DNA of 64,000 nt from Achromobacter sp. B7 (GCF_003600685.1 NZ_CP032084.1:2666001-2730000); one strand, 5' to 3'; shown: positions 50,102 through 60,629, counted from the stretch's first letter. A program made the numbers and translations. Notes: generated by a model not told the origin, from the sequence alone.

Positions 50102-50899
50102 TCAGGTCGCGTCGGCGGGTTGGGCGGGCGGCGAGAACAGGCCGCCGGTCAGCATGGCGATGGCGTGGTCCGCGATCGCGTCGGTATCAATGGCCTGCAT
50201 GGGCGGGTTGCCCTGCCACAGGCGGCGCCACAGGTTCGACGTGGCAAGAGGCAACAGCGTCAGGCCCAGGATGGACAAAAACACCAGGCGCGGCTCGACG
50301 CCCGGCGTGATGGCGCCGCGTTGCTGCGCCTGACCGATCACGGCGGCGAAAGCGGCCAGGCGTTCGGTGGGGACATGAGGCAGTACGCGTTCTCGCAGTT
50401 GACCGCCTTCGTTGACCACTTCATGGATCCACAGCGCGGGCAGCCAGGGCCGGTCGGTGGCGCTTTGCACGATGCGCTTCACGATTTCCACCAGGTAGCC
50501 GCGCGCGGCAGCGGCCGGGTCGGGGCTTGCGGCAGGCGCCGGCTTCGTAGACTTGCCGTCGTCGCCACTATCGGCGTCGCCGCCTTTGGCATCCGACGCC
50601 AGCGGGACGGGCGACCACACAAAACCGATCACCGGCACGACGCGCTCAAGCACCACGGCGTCGATCAATTGGTCGCGGCTTTTGAAGTAGTAATGCAGCA
50701 TGGCCGGCGTGACGGCCGCGCGCTGGGCGATGTGCGCGATGGTGGTGGCGGCCACGCCCTGGGCCGCGAACAGGCCCGTGGCGATGTCCAGCAATTGTTC
50801 GCGCATGGCGGCGGCATCGGGTCGCGCCGGGCGGCCGGGGCGGCGCGCGCGCGGCGCGTCAACGGAGGAGGGGGCAGACGTGGACAGCGATTTGTTCAT
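50102..50899 (-). CDS. TetR/AcrR-family regulator of the ABC-efflux operon
   Basis: Regulator of 265 residues. The N-terminal HTH reads LLDIATGLFAAQGVAATTIAHIAQRAAVTPAMLHYYF, typical TetR. The ligand domain carries a long Asp/Gly/Pro-rich insert (about residues 115-140) that is unusual. First gene of the operon, 2 nt before the HlyD gene, with an AT-rich palindrome just upstream of its start; it likely represses the whole operon. Confidence 0.92.
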   Translation of the reverse strand: MNKSLSTSAPSSVDAPRARRPGRPARPDAAAMREQLLDIATGLFAAQGVAATTIAHIAQRAAVTPAMLHYYFKSRDQLIDAVVLERVVPVIGFVWSPVPLASDAKGGDADSGDDGKSTKPAPAASPDPAAAARGYLVEIVKRIVQSATDRPWLPALWIHEVVNEGGQLRERVLPHVPTERLAAFAAVIGQAQQRGAITPGVEPRLVFLSILGLTLLPLATSNLWRRLWQGNPPMQAIDTDAIADHAIAMLTGGLFSPPAQPADAT

Positions 50900-50908
50900 G
50901 TCGCGCAG

Positions 50909-50935
50909 TTTAATTAAGCTTTTAATTAATTAAAA
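50909..50935. promoter_or_regulatory. AT-rich TetR operator candidate
   Basis: A perfect 16-bp palindrome (TTTTAATTAATTAAAA, 50920-50935) sits beside TTAATTAA (50910-50917), 10-36 bp upstream of the tetR start. It stands out from the GC-rich surroundings and would cover the promoter. Confidence 0.75.
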
Positions 50936-51065
50936 GGAGGGGCGAGCATCAGGGTTACGAAGCAGGTCGGCCGACATCGATGGTGTAATGGCTCGGTTCC
51001 CCATCTTGCTGCCCCGGGCATTGCCTGCAAGACCTTGGGCGGCTTCCCCAGGAGGCTGGACTTCA

Positions 51066-52103
51066 ATGACGCAATCCTCGTCAATCAACCGCCGCATCGT
51101 GCTTGCCGCACGCCCGCACGGCGAACCCACCGACAACGATTTCCGCCTGGAAACAGGCGACGTGCCGCAACCCGGCCCCGGCCAGGTGCTGCTGCGCACG
51201 GTCTACTTGTCGCTTGACCCCTATATGCGCGGCCGCATGAGCGACGCGCCTTCCTACGCCGAACCCGTCCAGATCGGCCAGCCCATGGTGGGCGGCACGG
51301 TCTGCCGCGTGCAGGCGTCCAACCACCCCGAATTCAAGGCCGGCGAATGGGTGCTTGCGCAGTCCGGTTGGCAGGACTACGCGGTGTCCGACGGCACGGG
51401 CCTGCTGCGCCTGGGCGCCAAGCCGCAGCATCCGTCGTATTCGTTGGGGGTGCTCGGCATGCCCGGCTTCACCGGCTACATGGGCCTTCTGGACATTGGG
51501 CAACCCAAGGCGGGCGAAACCGTGGTGGTGGCCGCGGCCAGCGGCGCGGTGGGCGCGGTGGTGGGGCAGATCGCCAAAATCCACGGCTGCAAGGTCGTGG
51601 GCATTGCCGGCGGCGCGGACAAATGCCGCTACGTGGTGGACGAACTCGGCTTTGACGACTGCCTGGACCACAAGGCGCCCGACCTGGCCGGCCGACTGGC
51701 GCGTGCCGTGCCGCAAGGCATCGACGTCTATTTCGAAAACGTGGGCGGCGCGGTGTTCGATGCCGTGCTGCCGCTGTTGAACCCACGCGCGCGCGTGCCG
51801 GTCTGCGGCTTGATCTCGGCCTACAACGCCACCAGCCTGCCCGACGGCCCCGACCGCCTGGCGCTGTTGATGCGCACCATCCTGACCAAGCGCCTGAAGG
51901 TGCAGGGCTTCATCATCTTCAACGAATACGCGCATCGCTATGGCGAATTCCGCGAGGCCATGGAAGGCCTGATCGCGCAAGGCCGCATCAAGTACCGCGA
52001 AGACGTGGTCGACGGGCTTGAGAACGCGCCGCGCGGCCTGATCGGCCTGCTCAAGGGCGAAAACGCGGGCAAGCGCATCGTGCGCGTCGGCCCGGACGAA
52101 TAA
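51066..52103 (+). CDS. NADP-dependent 2-alkenal/quinone-type reductase (CurA-like MDR family)
   Basis: Zinc-free medium-chain reductase of 345 residues. VYLSLDPYMRGRMSDAPSYA and VVVAAASGAVGAVVGQIAKI (NADP-binding AxxGxxG) are the family landmarks, and YFENVGGAVFDAVLPLL follows. Such enzymes reduce enals, quinones or curcumin. The ATG at 51066 is preferred: AGGAGG lies 10 nt upstream and the conserved region begins there; an in-frame start at 50988 is the alternative. Confidence 0.9.
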   Translation: MTQSSSINRRIVLAARPHGEPTDNDFRLETGDVPQPGPGQVLLRTVYLSLDPYMRGRMSDAPSYAEPVQIGQPMVGGTVCRVQASNHPEFKAGEWVLAQSGWQDYAVSDGTGLLRLGAKPQHPSYSLGVLGMPGFTGYMGLLDIGQPKAGETVVVAAASGAVGAVVGQIAKIHGCKVVGIAGGADKCRYVVDELGFDDCLDHKAPDLAGRLARAVPQGIDVYFENVGGAVFDAVLPLLNPRARVPVCGLISAYNATSLPDGPDRLALLMRTILTKRLKVQGFIIFNEYAHRYGEFREAMEGLIAQGRIKYREDVVDGLENAPRGLIGLLKGENAGKRIVRVGPDE

Positions 52104-52127
52104 GCGCGCAATCAAACGGAGCGCAAC

Positions 52128-52808
52128 ATGAAAATTCTAATCGTGCTGACATCCCACGACACGCTGGGCAACACCGGCCGCAAGACGGGCTTCTGGCTGG
52201 AAGAGTTTGCCGCGCCTTATTACGCGTTTTTGGACGCGGGCGCGGAAGTGACGCTGGCCTCGCCCAAGGGCGGTCAGCCGCCGCTGGACCCCAAGAGCGA
52301 CGACCCCGACGCCCAGACCGACGCCACGCGCCGCTTTCGCCAGGACGCCGAAGCCCAGCGCGTGCTGGCCAACACGCAGCGGCTGGCCGACATGCAGGCC
52401 GCAGATTACGACGCAGTGTTCTATCCCGGCGGCCACGGCCCGCTGTGGGATCTGGCGGAAGACACCAAGTCCGTTGCCTTGATCGAAACCATGCTGGCGG
52501 CGGGCAAGCCGGTATCGGCCGTGTGCCATGCGCCCGGCGTGCTGCGCCATGCCAAGACGGCCGACGGCAAGCCGCTGGTGCAGGGGCGTCAGGTCACGGG
52601 CTTTACCAATAGCGAGGAAGCGGCGGTGCAATTGACCGACGTGGTGCCGTTTTTGGTCGAAGACGAACTCACGCGTTTGGGCGGCGTGTACAGCCGTGGC
52701 CCGGACTGGCAGCCGTACGTGATTTGCGATGGCTTGCTGGTCACGGGGCAGAATCCGGCGTCGTCGGTGGCGGTCGCCGAGGCCCTGCTGGAGCGGCTCA
52801 AGCGCTGA
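52128..52808 (+). CDS. DJ-1/PfpI-family protein (Hsp31/glyoxalase III-like)
   Basis: Protein of 226 residues with the DJ-1 fold. The elbow AVCHAPGVL holds the catalytic Cys followed by His; DAVFYPGGHGPLWDL precedes it, and GFTNSEEAAVQL supplies the Glu. This layout matches the Hsp31-like group with glyoxalase III or deglycase claims. It starts 24 nt after the CurA-like reductase; together they may deal with reactive carbonyls. Confidence 0.9.
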   Translation: MKILIVLTSHDTLGNTGRKTGFWLEEFAAPYYAFLDAGAEVTLASPKGGQPPLDPKSDDPDAQTDATRRFRQDAEAQRVLANTQRLADMQAADYDAVFYPGGHGPLWDLAEDTKSVALIETMLAAGKPVSAVCHAPGVLRHAKTADGKPLVQGRQVTGFTNSEEAAVQLTDVVPFLVEDELTRLGGVYSRGPDWQPYVICDGLLVTGQNPASSVAVAEALLERLKR

Positions 52809-52910
52809 AATCGTCCGGTAAGCGGCGCGGGCCGGGGCCGCTCCTGGCCAAAGCTTTGATCTGCGCCGCTTGTACGCCCGTCGGCTGCTTGGTCAGGGGC
52901 GGGGCACATT

Positions 52911-53570
52911 GTGTCAGAATTGCGACTTTCCGATACAAATGCGGCGTCCCAACCCGGTGCCGCGCCTTCCTTGATGCCCCCAGACGTACCCCTAGATTCA
53001 GGTTCCTGCGAGGCCGCATTGTTCGCGGCCATGCAGGCGCGAGACCCGGCCACCGGCCGGCACTGCGACCGCGTGGTTGCCCTAAGCGTGGCGTTGGCCC
53101 AGGCGTGTGGTTTGACGCAAGACGAGCAGCGGGCGGTGGCGGTTGCCGCGCGCCTGCACGACGTGGGCAAGATCGGCACCCCCGACCGCGTGCTGTACGC
53201 CCCGCACAGGTTGGAAAAAGACGATTGGGACATCATGAAAGCGCACGCCACGGTGGGCGCCGACATCCTCATGCACAGCGATATCCCGCAGCGCGAGCTC
53301 ATCGCGCAGGCCGTACGCCACCATCACGAACATTTTGATGGGTCCGGGTATCCCGCGGGGCTGGCGCACCACGCGATTCCGATGTTGTCGCGCATCATTT
53401 CGCTGGCGGATTCCTACGATGCGCTGGGGGATACACGCCCTTATCATCCGGCGCGCTCGCACGCTGAAATCATGGCCATCCTGCATCGCGAGGCCGGCGC
53501 AAAATGCGACCCCGACCTGCTGCGCGTATTCGAAACCATGATTCAGCACAGCCGGCTGAAAGTGCCGTAA
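52911..53570 (+). CDS. HD-GYP domain phosphodiesterase
   Basis: Protein of 219 residues, essentially one HD-GYP domain after a short leader. ARLHDVGKIGTPDRVLYAP holds the metal HD, and HHHEHFDGSGYPAGLAHHAI is the GYP loop; SRIISLADSYDALG follows. Such domains hydrolyse cyclic-di-GMP. No receiver, PAS or membrane part is present, so the input is unknown. Starts at GTG; no clear ribosome site. Confidence 0.9.
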   Translation: MSELRLSDTNAASQPGAAPSLMPPDVPLDSGSCEAALFAAMQARDPATGRHCDRVVALSVALAQACGLTQDEQRAVAVAARLHDVGKIGTPDRVLYAPHRLEKDDWDIMKAHATVGADILMHSDIPQRELIAQAVRHHHEHFDGSGYPAGLAHHAIPMLSRIISLADSYDALGDTRPYHPARSHAEIMAILHREAGAKCDPDLLRVFETMIQHSRLKVP

Positions 53571-53585
53571 AGCTGCGTCAAGGCG

Positions 53586-53629
53586 GCGCAAAGTTGGCGC
53601 AAAGTTGGCGCAAAGTTGGCGCAAAGTTG
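53586..53629. repeat. 11-bp tandem repeat, 4 copies
   Basis: GCGCAAAGTTG repeats exactly at 53586, 53597, 53608 and 53619, followed by a partial copy, in the gap between the convergent HD-GYP and glpD genes. Confidence 0.95.
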
Positions 53630-53679
53630 GCGCAAGGGCGGGCGCGGGGCGTGCTTTGCGCCCCGGCCACCCACCCGTT

Positions 53680-55275
53680 CTACAGCCGATACGTCGCGGC
53701 AACGACCGCCAGTTCCTGCAACGTGCGTTGTTGCCAGGCCGCGTCGTGGCCCAGTTCTTCGGCCAGGATGCGGGCCACTTCGGGGGCGGCCAGCATCGCG
53801 GCTTCCGCGTCCAGGAACAGCGCGCGGTTGCGACGCGCCAGCACGTCTTCGGCGCTGCGCGCCAATTCAAAACGCGCCGCAAAGCGCACATGCGCCTCGG
53901 ACAGCCCGCTGGCCTTGACCAGCATGCGCTCGGCACCCGGCAGGGCCTTCAACGTGGCCAGATCGCTGCCGTAATAGCTGTCCGGCGTGCCCGCGTGTTC
54001 CTGCGACGGCGCCAGCCCGGACGCGCCATGCAACGGCAAGGACTCGGTGCGGCACGACGCCTGCGTCAGCAACTGATGCTGGATCGCGGTGTCCACCACG
54101 TCCTGCGCCATGCGGCGGTAGGTGGTCCACTTGCCGCCCGTCACCGTCACCAAGCCGGCGTTGGACACCAGGATGGTGTGCTCGCGCGACAGCTGCTTGG
54201 TGGCGGCCTCGCCGGTGGCCTTGACCAGCGGACGCAAGCCCGCCCACACGCTGGTGACGTCATCGCGCGTGGGTTTGCGGCTGAGGTAGCGCGCCGCCGT
54301 GTTCAGGATGAAGTCCACGTCCTGCGCACCGGCTTGCGGGTCCAGCGGCAGGTCGCCACGCGGCGTGTCGGTGGTGCCCACGATGGTGTGGCCGTTCCAT
54401 GGCACCACGAACAGCACGCGGCCGTCGTCGGTCTTGGGGATCAGGATGGCGCGATTGCCCGGCAGGAATTCGCGCGGCAAGGTCAGGTGCACGCCCTGGC
54501 TGGGCGCCACCATCGTGGCCGCGTTCTTGTCTTCCATGCGGCGCACCGCATCCACCCACACGCCGGTGGCGTTGATCACGCAGCGCGCGCGCAGCGAAAA
54601 GCTGGCGCCGCCGATCACGTCCTGCGCGGTCACGCCGTCGACCTTGCCGTGGGAGGTGGTCAGGCCGGTGGCGCGCACGTAGTTGACCGCCGTGCCGCCC
54701 AGGTCGAACAGCGTGCGCATCAGGCTCATCGCCAGGCGCGCGTCATCGAACTGGCCGTCGTAATACAGCACGCCGCCCTTCAGCCCGCGCCCGTTGACCT
54801 TTTCAGCCAGCGTCGGCGCGTTCGCCAGGGTGTCACGGCGCGACAACCAGCGGCTGGGCGCCAGGTTCAGCTTGCCCGCCAGCATGTCGTACATCTTCAG
54901 GCCGATGCCGTAGAAGGGCTGGTCGAATAGGTTGTAGGCGGGCACCACAAAGCCCAGCGGCCACACCAGATGCGGCGCGTTGCGGTTCAAAAGGCCGCGT
55001 TCGTGCAGCGCTTCTCGCACCAGGCTGACGTTGCCCTGCGCCAGGTAGCGCACGCCGCCGTGCACCAGCTTGGTTGCCTTGCTGGACGTGCCCTTGGCAA
55101 AGTCCGCGCCTTCGATCAGCAACGTGCGGTAACCGCGCGATGCCGCGTCCACGGCGGTGCCCAGGCCCGTGGCGCCGCCGCCGATGACGATGACGTCCCA
55201 GGACGGCGTGTTGTCCAAGGTGGACAGCAGGCGGTTGCGATCGGGCGGAGTGACGTTGGCTAGGGGTTGGTTCAT
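53680..55275 (-). CDS. glpD: Aerobic glycerol-3-phosphate dehydrogenase GlpD
   Basis: FAD membrane-associated enzyme of 531 residues that oxidises glycerol-3-phosphate to dihydroxyacetone phosphate, feeding electrons to quinones. WDVIVIGGGATGLGTAVDAASRG binds FAD; FAKGTSSKATKLVHGGVRYL is the GlpD signature; VGTTDTPRGDLP and SVWAGLRPLV follow. The ATG at 55275 starts the conserved region; codons upstream are not conserved. It lies downstream of glpR on the same strand. Confidence 0.95.
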   Translation of the reverse strand: MNQPLANVTPPDRNRLLSTLDNTPSWDVIVIGGGATGLGTAVDAASRGYRTLLIEGADFAKGTSSKATKLVHGGVRYLAQGNVSLVREALHERGLLNRNAPHLVWPLGFVVPAYNLFDQPFYGIGLKMYDMLAGKLNLAPSRWLSRRDTLANAPTLAEKVNGRGLKGGVLYYDGQFDDARLAMSLMRTLFDLGGTAVNYVRATGLTTSHGKVDGVTAQDVIGGASFSLRARCVINATGVWVDAVRRMEDKNAATMVAPSQGVHLTLPREFLPGNRAILIPKTDDGRVLFVVPWNGHTIVGTTDTPRGDLPLDPQAGAQDVDFILNTAARYLSRKPTRDDVTSVWAGLRPLVKATGEAATKQLSREHTILVSNAGLVTVTGGKWTTYRRMAQDVVDTAIQHQLLTQASCRTESLPLHGASGLAPSQEHAGTPDSYYGSDLATLKALPGAERMLVKASGLSEAHVRFAARFELARSAEDVLARRNRALFLDAEAAMLAAPEVARILAEELGHDAAWQQRTLQELAVVAATYRL

Positions 55276-55366
55276 AAGTTGTCGCGGCGGGGCCGCCAGG
55301 TAAAAGCAGGGTGGTTTCGTGCGAAGCGCGGGTGGCGGGGGATGAGCCCGGGTCCCGCGCGTTTTT

Positions 55367-56230
55367 TCAAGCGTTGGGTGCCGAGGTGTTCGTGGAGTCT
55401 TGCGCGCCGGCCGCGTTGGACGTGCTGGAAGTGTCGGGCGCGCCGGCCGCGTTGGCTGCATGAGGTGCCGCCGCCACTTCGCAGCGCACGCCCGAATCCA
55501 GCAGCACCTGGGCCAGCGGTTCTTGCGGATGCGCGTCGGTAAAGAAGCGGTCGATCTGCGAAATGTGCGCCAGTTCCACCATCGCCTGGCGCTTGAACTT
55601 GCTGCTGTCGGCCGCCAGCCACACTTCCCGCGATTGCTCGATGATGGTCCGGGCCACGCGCACCTCGCGGAAGTCGTAATCGCGCAGCGTGCCGTCGGCT
55701 TCGATGCCCGAAATGCCGATCAGGCCGATATCGACCTTGAACTGGCGGATGAAATCCATGGTGGCTTCGCCCACGATGCCACGGTCGCGCGACCGCACCA
55801 CGCCGCCGGCCACGATGACTTCGCAGTCCGGGTTGTCCGACAGGATGTCCGCCACGTGCAGGTTGTTGGTAATGACGCGCAGGCCGCGATGGCGCAGCAG
55901 GGCGCGCGCGATGGCCTCGGTGGTGGTGCCGATATTCAGGATCAGCGAACAGCCGTCCGGCACGGCGCGCGCCACCGCTTCGGCAATACGCTGCTTACCG
56001 GCGGCGTGCAGCCCCTGGCGCTTGCGGTAGGCAATGTTCTCGATGGTCGACGCTTCGATGCGCACGCCGCCATGAAAGCGCGACAGCATGCCGGCTTCGG
56101 AAAGGATGTTGACGTCGCGCCGCACGGTTTGCAGCGTGACGTCAAAACGTTTGGCAAGCTCTTCGATCGTGGCCGAGCCCTGGGCTCGCACCATTTCGAC
56201 CAAGGCGCTTTGTCGTGGATTCAGTGTCAT
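55367..56230 (-). CDS. glpR: DeoR-family repressor GlpR
   Basis: Repressor of 287 residues. N-terminal DeoR HTH (LNPRQSALVEMVRAQGSATIEELAKRF, then TLQTVRRDVNILSEAGML), followed by the sugar-phosphate sensor domain (ILNIGTTTEAIARAL, VVRSRDRGIVG, DYDFREVRVARTII). Glycerol-3-phosphate is the known inducer in the family. The C-terminus has an odd Ala/Ser/Thr-rich repeat (NAAGAPDTSSTSNAAGA). The ATG at 56230 is chosen; its codon lies within a TGTTCGC half-site. Divergent from glpSTPQ. Confidence 0.93.
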   Translation of the reverse strand: MTLNPRQSALVEMVRAQGSATIEELAKRFDVTLQTVRRDVNILSEAGMLSRFHGGVRIEASTIENIAYRKRQGLHAAGKQRIAEAVARAVPDGCSLILNIGTTTEAIARALLRHRGLRVITNNLHVADILSDNPDCEVIVAGGVVRSRDRGIVGEATMDFIRQFKVDIGLIGISGIEADGTLRDYDFREVRVARTIIEQSREVWLAADSSKFKRQAMVELAHISQIDRFFTDAHPQEPLAQVLLDSGVRCEVAAAPHAANAAGAPDTSSTSNAAGAQDSTNTSAPNA

Positions 56231-56323
56231 GTTCGCATGATAAAACAACAAAAGCGAAAAATAATGCCGCAGTGCAAGATTGTTTTTTGTTCGCTTCTTG
56301 AGTAAAACGCACAAAAAACGAAA
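56228..56323. promoter_or_regulatory. GlpR-type half-sites in the glpR/glpS divergent region
   Basis: Four TTCG/CGAA-type half-sites resembling the E. coli GlpR half-site lie near 56228-56236, 56252-56259, 56288-56296 and 56315-56323, in alternating orientation. They would let GlpR control both directions. Confidence 0.5.
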
Positions 56324-56442
56324 GCCGTCTGAAAGAGTATGCTCATTGCGTGGCGCGTTCGCGCGCTGCGGTTGGAACGCTGTACCGATTACCGAAGTCC
56401 GTTGAAAAAAACAGGGACGTATAAGTAGGTAGAGGAGACACC

Positions 56443-57528
56443 ATGCAGCTGACCTTGGACAGGATTGCCTTGCGGGCTGGCTCGCAAACGCACCTGACTC
56501 CTATGAGCCTGGCGCCCGTGCCAGGCGCCATGACGGTGCTGCTGGGGGTGACCCTGGCGGGAAAGACGTCGCTGATGCGCATCATGGCCGGGCTGGACCG
56601 GCCCACCGAAGGCCGCGTGCTGGTCGATGGCGCCGACGTTACCGGCGTTCCGGTGCGCCAGCGCAACGTGGCGATGGTCTACCAGCAGTTCATCAATTAC
56701 CCGTCGATGTCGGTCTACGACAACATTGCCTCGCCCTTGACGCTGCGCGGCGAAAAGGACATCGGCGAAAAAGTCCGCGCCATGGCGGCGCGGCTGCATA
56801 TCGACCATCTGCTGGCCCGCTATCCGTCGGAATTGTCCGGCGGCCAGCAGCAACGCGTGGCGTTGGCCCGGGCGCTGGTCAAGGACGCGCCGCTGATCCT
56901 GCTGGACGAGCCCCTGGTCAACCTGGACTACAAGCTGCGCGAGGAATTGCGCGACGAGCTTTCGGAATTGTTCGCCGAAGGGCGCTCCACGGTCGTCTAC
57001 GCCACCACCGAACCGGGCGAAGCCCTGTTGCTGGGCGGCCACACGGCGGTGCTGGACGCTGGCGAACTGCTGCAATACGGCCCCACCGCACAGGTATTCC
57101 ACCGCCCCAACTCCATCCGCGTGGCCCGCGCCTTCAGCGACCCGCCCATGAATCTGTTTGCCGCGCGGCGCACTGACGCCGGTTTCCTCCTGCAAGGCCA
57201 GTTGGCCGTGGACCGCGCGCTGCCCGGCAACGCGGGCGCCGACATCACGGCGGGCCTGCGCGCGGGGGCGCTGGACGTGGAGCCGCGCCCCGGCCACATC
57301 AGCCTGCCCGGCGTGGTGAAGCTGGCCGAAATTTCCGGCTCGGACACTTTTGTACACGCCAGCACGGCAGCGGGCGACGTGGTGGCGCAACTGCCCGGTG
57401 TGCACCGCTACACGCTGGACGAACGCGTGCAGCTGTATTTTGACCCGGCCCAAACCTACGCCTTTGATGCCGGCGGCGCCTTGCTGGCCGCGCCGCGCCA
57501 ACCCGCCGGCGCGGGGGAGGCGGCCTGA
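56443..57528 (+). CDS. glpS: Glycerol ABC transporter ATPase GlpS
   Basis: ATPase of 361 residues with a C-terminal regulatory OB domain. Walker A is GVTLAGKT (unusual inside but fits GxxxxGKT), the signature [15 protein letters not shown] is perfect, and Walker B is [12 protein letters not shown]. The H-loop His is replaced: YATTEPGEA instead of VTHDQxEA. First gene of the glycerol importer operon, with a GAGGAG ribosome site. Named from the Rhizobium glpSTPQV system. Confidence 0.92.
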   Translation: MQLTLDRIALRAGSQTHLTPMSLAPVPGAMTVLLGVTLAGKTSLMRIMAGLDRPTEGRVLVDGADVTGVPVRQRNVAMVYQQFINYPSMSVYDNIASPLTLRGEKDIGEKVRAMAARLHIDHLLARYPSELSGGQQQRVALARALVKDAPLILLDEPLVNLDYKLREELRDELSELFAEGRSTVVYATTEPGEALLLGGHTAVLDAGELLQYGPTAQVFHRPNSIRVARAFSDPPMNLFAARRTDAGFLLQGQLAVDRALPGNAGADITAGLRAGALDVEPRPGHISLPGVVKLAEISGSDTFVHASTAAGDVVAQLPGVHRYTLDERVQLYFDPAQTYAFDAGGALLAAPRQPAGAGEAA

Positions 57529-58612
57529 TGGCGCAGATCGAGCTGGACCTTTCCCATTCCTATGTGGCCGACCCCAAGGCCGATGATGACTACGCGCTGC
57601 TGCCGCTGACCTTCACCTTTCGCGATGGCGGGGCCTATGCCTTGCTGGGGCCGTCGGGCTGCGGCAAGACCACGCTGCTGAACTGCGTGTCGGGCTTGCT
57701 GCGGCCGTCGCATGGGCGCATTTTGTTCGACGGCAAGGACGTTACCGCCAAGAGCCCGCAGGCGCGCAACATCGCGCAGGTGTTCCAGTTTCCCGTGGTC
57801 TACGACACGATGACGGTGGCGGACAACCTGGCGTTTCCGTTGCGCAATCGGGGCGTGCCACCCGAGCGCATCCGCGAACGCGTGGGCCGCATCGCCGAAA
57901 TGCTTGAGATGTCGCATGTGCTGGACCGCCGTGCCAGCGGCCTCACGGCCGATGCCAAGCAGAAGATTTCGCTGGGTCGCGGGCTGGTGCGCAGCGACGT
58001 GTCGGCCATTCTGTTCGACGAACCCTTGACGGTGATCGACCCGCAGCTGAAGTGGGAACTGCGGCGCAAGCTCAAGGAAATCCATCACGAATTCAAGCTG
58101 ACACTGATCTACGTGACGCACGATCAGACCGAGGCGCTGACCTTTGCCGACCAGGTGATGGTGATGGCGCGTGGCCGCGCCGTGCAGGTCGGCAGCGCCG
58201 ACGACCTGTTCCAACGGCCGGCGCATACCTTTGTCGGGCACTTCATCGGTTCGCCGGGCATGAACTTCCTGCCCGCGCAATGGCGCGATGACGCGCTGTG
58301 GGTCGGCCACACGCGCGTGCCAGGCGCCGCGCCGCAGCTTGCGACAAAGCTGGCGGGCACGGGCGCCATCAAGCTGGGCGTGCGCCCCGAATACCTGCGG
58401 GTGGAGCAAGCCAACGCGCCGGGCGCGCTGGCCATGCGCGTCGACCGCGTGCAGGACGTGGGCACCTACACCTTGCTGGTGGCCGATTTTGAAGGCACGC
58501 CCGTGCGCGCCCGGCTGGGCAGCAACATCGTGCCGGTGGCCGCCGGCGGCACCGTCTGGCTGTCGGTGCTGAACCCGCACACCTGTTTTTATCGCGACGA
58601 GGTGCTGATCCC

Positions 58613-58616
<4 letters not shown>
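57528..58616 (+). CDS. glpT: Glycerol ABC transporter ATPase GlpT
   Basis: Second ATPase, 362 residues, start overlapping the glpS stop (TGATG). Walker A GPSGCGKTT, Walker B ILFDEPLTVID and H-loop YVTHDQTEAL are intact, but the signature is degenerate: LTADAKQKISLGRG in place of LSGGQ. The C-terminal OB domain follows. It pairs with GlpS, whose defect is in the opposite motif. Not the E. coli GlpT antiporter. Confidence 0.92.
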
Positions 58617-59495
<879 letters not shown>

Positions 59496-59503
<8 letters not shown>

Positions 59504-60308
59504 CTCGTCCACCTGGTGGCGTTCCGCCTTCCTGCTGCTTTACCTGGTGTTCGCCATCCTGCCGCTGTATTGGATGCTGAACATGTCGTTCAAGACCAAT
59601 ACCGAAATCGTCAGCACGCTGACGCTGTGGCCGCGCGACTTCACGTTCGAGCATTACCGCACCATCTTCACGGACCCGGCCTGGTATTCGGGCTACATCA
59701 ATTCGTTGATCTACGTCGTCATCAACACGGTGATTTCGCTGGCCGTCGCGCTGCCTGCGGCCTATGCGTTTTCGCGCTATCGCTTCATCGGCGACAAGCA
59801 CGTGTTCTTCTGGCTGCTGACCAACCGCATGACGCCGCCCGCCGTGTTCCTGTTGCCGTTCTTCCAGCTGTACAGCTCGTTCGGGCTGATGGACACGCAC
59901 CTGGCCGTGGCGCTGGCGCACCTGGTGTTCAACGTGCCGCTGGCGGTGTGGATCCTGGAAGGCTTCATGTCCGGCGTACCGCGTGAAATCGACGAAACCG
60001 CCTATGTGGACGGCTATTCCTTCCCGCGCTTTTTCCTGACGATCTTCCTGCCGCTGATCAAGTCCGGCGTGGGCGTGGCGGCGTTTTTCTGCTTCATGTT
60101 CAGCTGGGTGGAATTGCTGTTGGCGCGCACGCTGACCTCGGTCAACGCCAAGCCCATCGTGGCCACCATGACGCGCACCGTGTCCGCCTCGGGCATGGAC
60201 TGGGGCGTGCTGGCGGCAGCGGGTGTGCTGACCATCGTGCCGGGGGGCATCGTCATCTGGTTCGTGCGCCACTACATCGCGAAGGGTTTCGCGATGGGCC
60301 GCGTGTAG
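59496..60308 (+). CDS. glpQ: Glycerol ABC transporter permease GlpQ
   Basis: Permease of 270 residues, MalG-like, about six helices. YWMLNMSFKTNTEI is typical of the N-terminus, and the EAA loop is EIDETAYVDGYSFPRFFLTIFLPL. With GlpP it forms the membrane channel. Not the E. coli GlpQ phosphodiesterase. Confidence 0.93.
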
Positions 60309-60320
60309 AAGGGGGCCGCC

Positions 60321-60629
60321 ATGTTCAGCTGGATGGTTTGGACCACCCCCGTCGCCGTGTTCTTTTCCTGCATCGTGCTGATGCTGGTGGGCATGACGGT
60401 GTGGGAATTGAAATCGCCCACGGTCGAACGCAAGGGCTTTCTGCCGCTGCGCACCACACGTGGCGACAGGCTGTTTATCGGCCTGATGGCCGCGGCCTGG
60501 CTGAACCTGGCGTTCCTGGGGTTTGGCCAAAAGGCGGTGGAATGGTTTTCGCTGGATGAGCCGCCATCGGTGTGGATCAGCTTTGTGGCGTCCATGCTGT
60601 TGCTGGCATTCATCATGAGAAAAGGCTGA
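60321..60629 (+). CDS. DUF2160 small membrane protein of the glycerol transporter operon
   Basis: Protein of 102 residues with three predicted helices (WMVWTTPVAVFFSCIVLMLV, LFIGLMAAAWLNLAFLGFG, VWISFVASMLLLAFI). KSPTVERKGFLPLRTTRGDR is the conserved loop. DUF2160 genes lie between the second permease and the binding-protein gene of glycerol importers, as here; the role is not known. Confidence 0.9.
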   Translation: MFSWMVWTTPVAVFFSCIVLMLVGMTVWELKSPTVERKGFLPLRTTRGDRLFIGLMAAAWLNLAFLGFGQKAVEWFSLDEPPSVWISFVASMLLLAFIMRKG

